Positions 5,618-5,832 of a stretch of DNA of 5,832 bases are shown in pieces. Position numbers and translations under genes: made by a program. The stretch spans positions 1 through 5,832 of the forward strand of contig JANLHH010000016.1 in assembly GCA_024654605.1 (NCBI GenBank), given 5' to 3'. Origin of the DNA: Patescibacteria group bacterium (GTDB lineage Bacteria > Patescibacteriota > Minisyncoccia > Phycocordibacterales > JANLHH01). Under the pieces are notes generated by a model that saw nothing but the letters and a program-made list of their open reading frames with translations, searched no databases and had not been told where the DNA came from. Every line of letters starts with the position of its first letter. Within the stretch, counting starts at the first letter, position 1.

Positions 5618-5633
5618 CCTGTCGGTAGGCAGG
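5618..5633. repeat. short GC-rich palindrome between the tRNAs
   Basis: CCTGTC and GGCAGG pair over 6 bp (one T-G wobble) around the loop GGTA. It lies in otherwise AT-rich spacer, has no T-tract behind it and so is not a terminator. It resembles the CCTGCC...GGCAGG type palindromes that I recall as scattered intergenic repeats in some Parcubacteria genomes. Only one copy is visible here, so its repeat status is an inference. Confidence 0.35.
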
Positions 5634-5658
5634 TTAGATAAGTTGTAAAAAGAATAAT

Positions 5659-5732
5659 GGGCGATTAGCTCAGTTGGCTAGAGCAACCCGTTTACACCGG
5701 GAAGGTCGGGGGTTCAAGTCCCTCATCGCCCA
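5659..5732 (+). tRNA. tRNA-Val, anticodon TAC
   Basis: A complete cloverleaf. The acceptor GGGCGAT (5659-5665) pairs with ATCGCCC (5725-5731), followed by discriminator A5732. The D stem is GCTC/GAGC with loop AGTTGGCTA. The anticodon loop TTTACAC (5691-5697) gives TAC at 5693-5695. The anticodon stem is ACCCG/CGGGA with an A-A mismatch at the outermost pair (5686/5702), leaving four good pairs. The T stem GGGGG/CCCTC (one G-T) holds the loop TTCAAGT. CCA is not encoded. Overall it resembles bacterial tRNA-Val(UAC). Confidence 0.95.
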
Positions 5733-5740
5733 CAGTCACC

Positions 5741-5771
5741 AAAACAACACCGGCAGGTGTTGTTTTGTTTT
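5741..5771 (+). terminator. intrinsic terminator after tRNA-Val
   Basis: AAAACAACACC (5741-5751) and GGTGTTGTTTT (5756-5766) form a perfect 11-bp stem closed by the loop GGCA, followed by GTTTT. It begins 8 nt after the tRNA. The stem ends in A-T pairs with a T-rich 3' arm and tail, the standard rho-independent form, and the A-rich 5' arm could also make it work on the opposite strand. Confidence 0.85.
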
Positions 5772-5832
5772 GTAACCAAGTCCACCAACACCTCCACCTC
5801 ACAGACCTTACCTTTCCAGCTATTTTATGGTA
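5772..5832. other. terminal 61 bases, no gene supported
   Basis: A C-rich, purine-poor stretch (several ACC and TCC repeats at about 5780-5800) that runs off the window. Some frames are open but none has a start signal or recognisable protein. The last bases, TGGTA at 5828-5832, could begin another extended -10 motif like those at 1384 and 5423, but the sequence ends there. Confidence 0.3.

Noticed and set aside
5539..5658. Phage or integrative-element attachment site at the tRNA pair
   Set aside because: No duplicated tRNA 3' end, integrase gene or flanking direct repeat is seen in the window.
5700..5832. Open minus-strand frame running from the window end
   Set aside because: It passes through the terminator hairpin and into tRNA-Val before stopping; being open over a short stretch is not evidence of coding.

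Overview
The window looks like part of a genome from the Candidate Phyla Radiation (Patescibacteria), most likely Parcubacteria. This rests on gene content and divergence: a RuvX with an unusual E-S-L-N / K-P-N-P motif, a free-standing MetRS C-terminal domain, a YqaA-type DedA protein, and a compact PilM-PilN-PilO cassette with no outer-membrane partners (PilP/PilQ) visible. TGA is a real stop codon here: it ends the DedA-like gene, and it ends pilM inside an ATGA overlap with pilN. That argues against the code-25 CPR lineages (Gracilibacteria, Absconditabacteria). The placement is inferred from sequence reading, not from a database search.

Layout, all on the + strand. (1) 43-1347: a PLP-dependent class I/II aminotransferase. 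(2) 1399-2744: a tight three-gene group of ruvX, a small tRNA-binding OB-fold protein and a YqaA/DedA-type membrane protein, joined by an 8-nt overlap and a 7-nt gap. (3) 2745-2866: a 122-bp spacer ending in a consensus TATAAT close to the next start codon. (4) 2867-5419: the type IV pilus inner-membrane assembly operon pilM-pilN-pilO plus an unrecognised 108-residue single-pass membrane protein. (5) 5403-5771: a promoter inside the end of the last CDS, a terminator-like hairpin, tRNA-Arg(TCT), a spacer with a small GC-rich palindrome, tRNA-Val(TAC) and a strong intrinsic terminator. (6) 5772-5832: a short tail with no gene I can support.

The genes fall into two functional blocks plus housekeeping tRNAs. 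PilM (cytoplasmic actin-like), PilN (which carries the INLLP peptide that docks on PilM) and PilO (coiled coil plus ferredoxin-like fold) should form the platform linking the pilus motor to the pilus. The fourth gene occupies the slot where diderms carry pilP, but it is not a lipoprotein. The ruvX group combines DNA or RNA processing, tRNA binding and a membrane protein with no obvious shared pathway.

Two architectural traits recur. Most start codons lack a Shine-Dalgarno sequence, and predicted promoters sit very close to start codons, suggesting leaderless or very short-leader mRNAs. I see no CRISPR array, mobile element or clear sign of recent transfer. I do not see a demonstrably new system; the best candidates for follow-up are the small pilus-operon protein and the promoter-hairpin-tRNA arrangement at 5403-5538.
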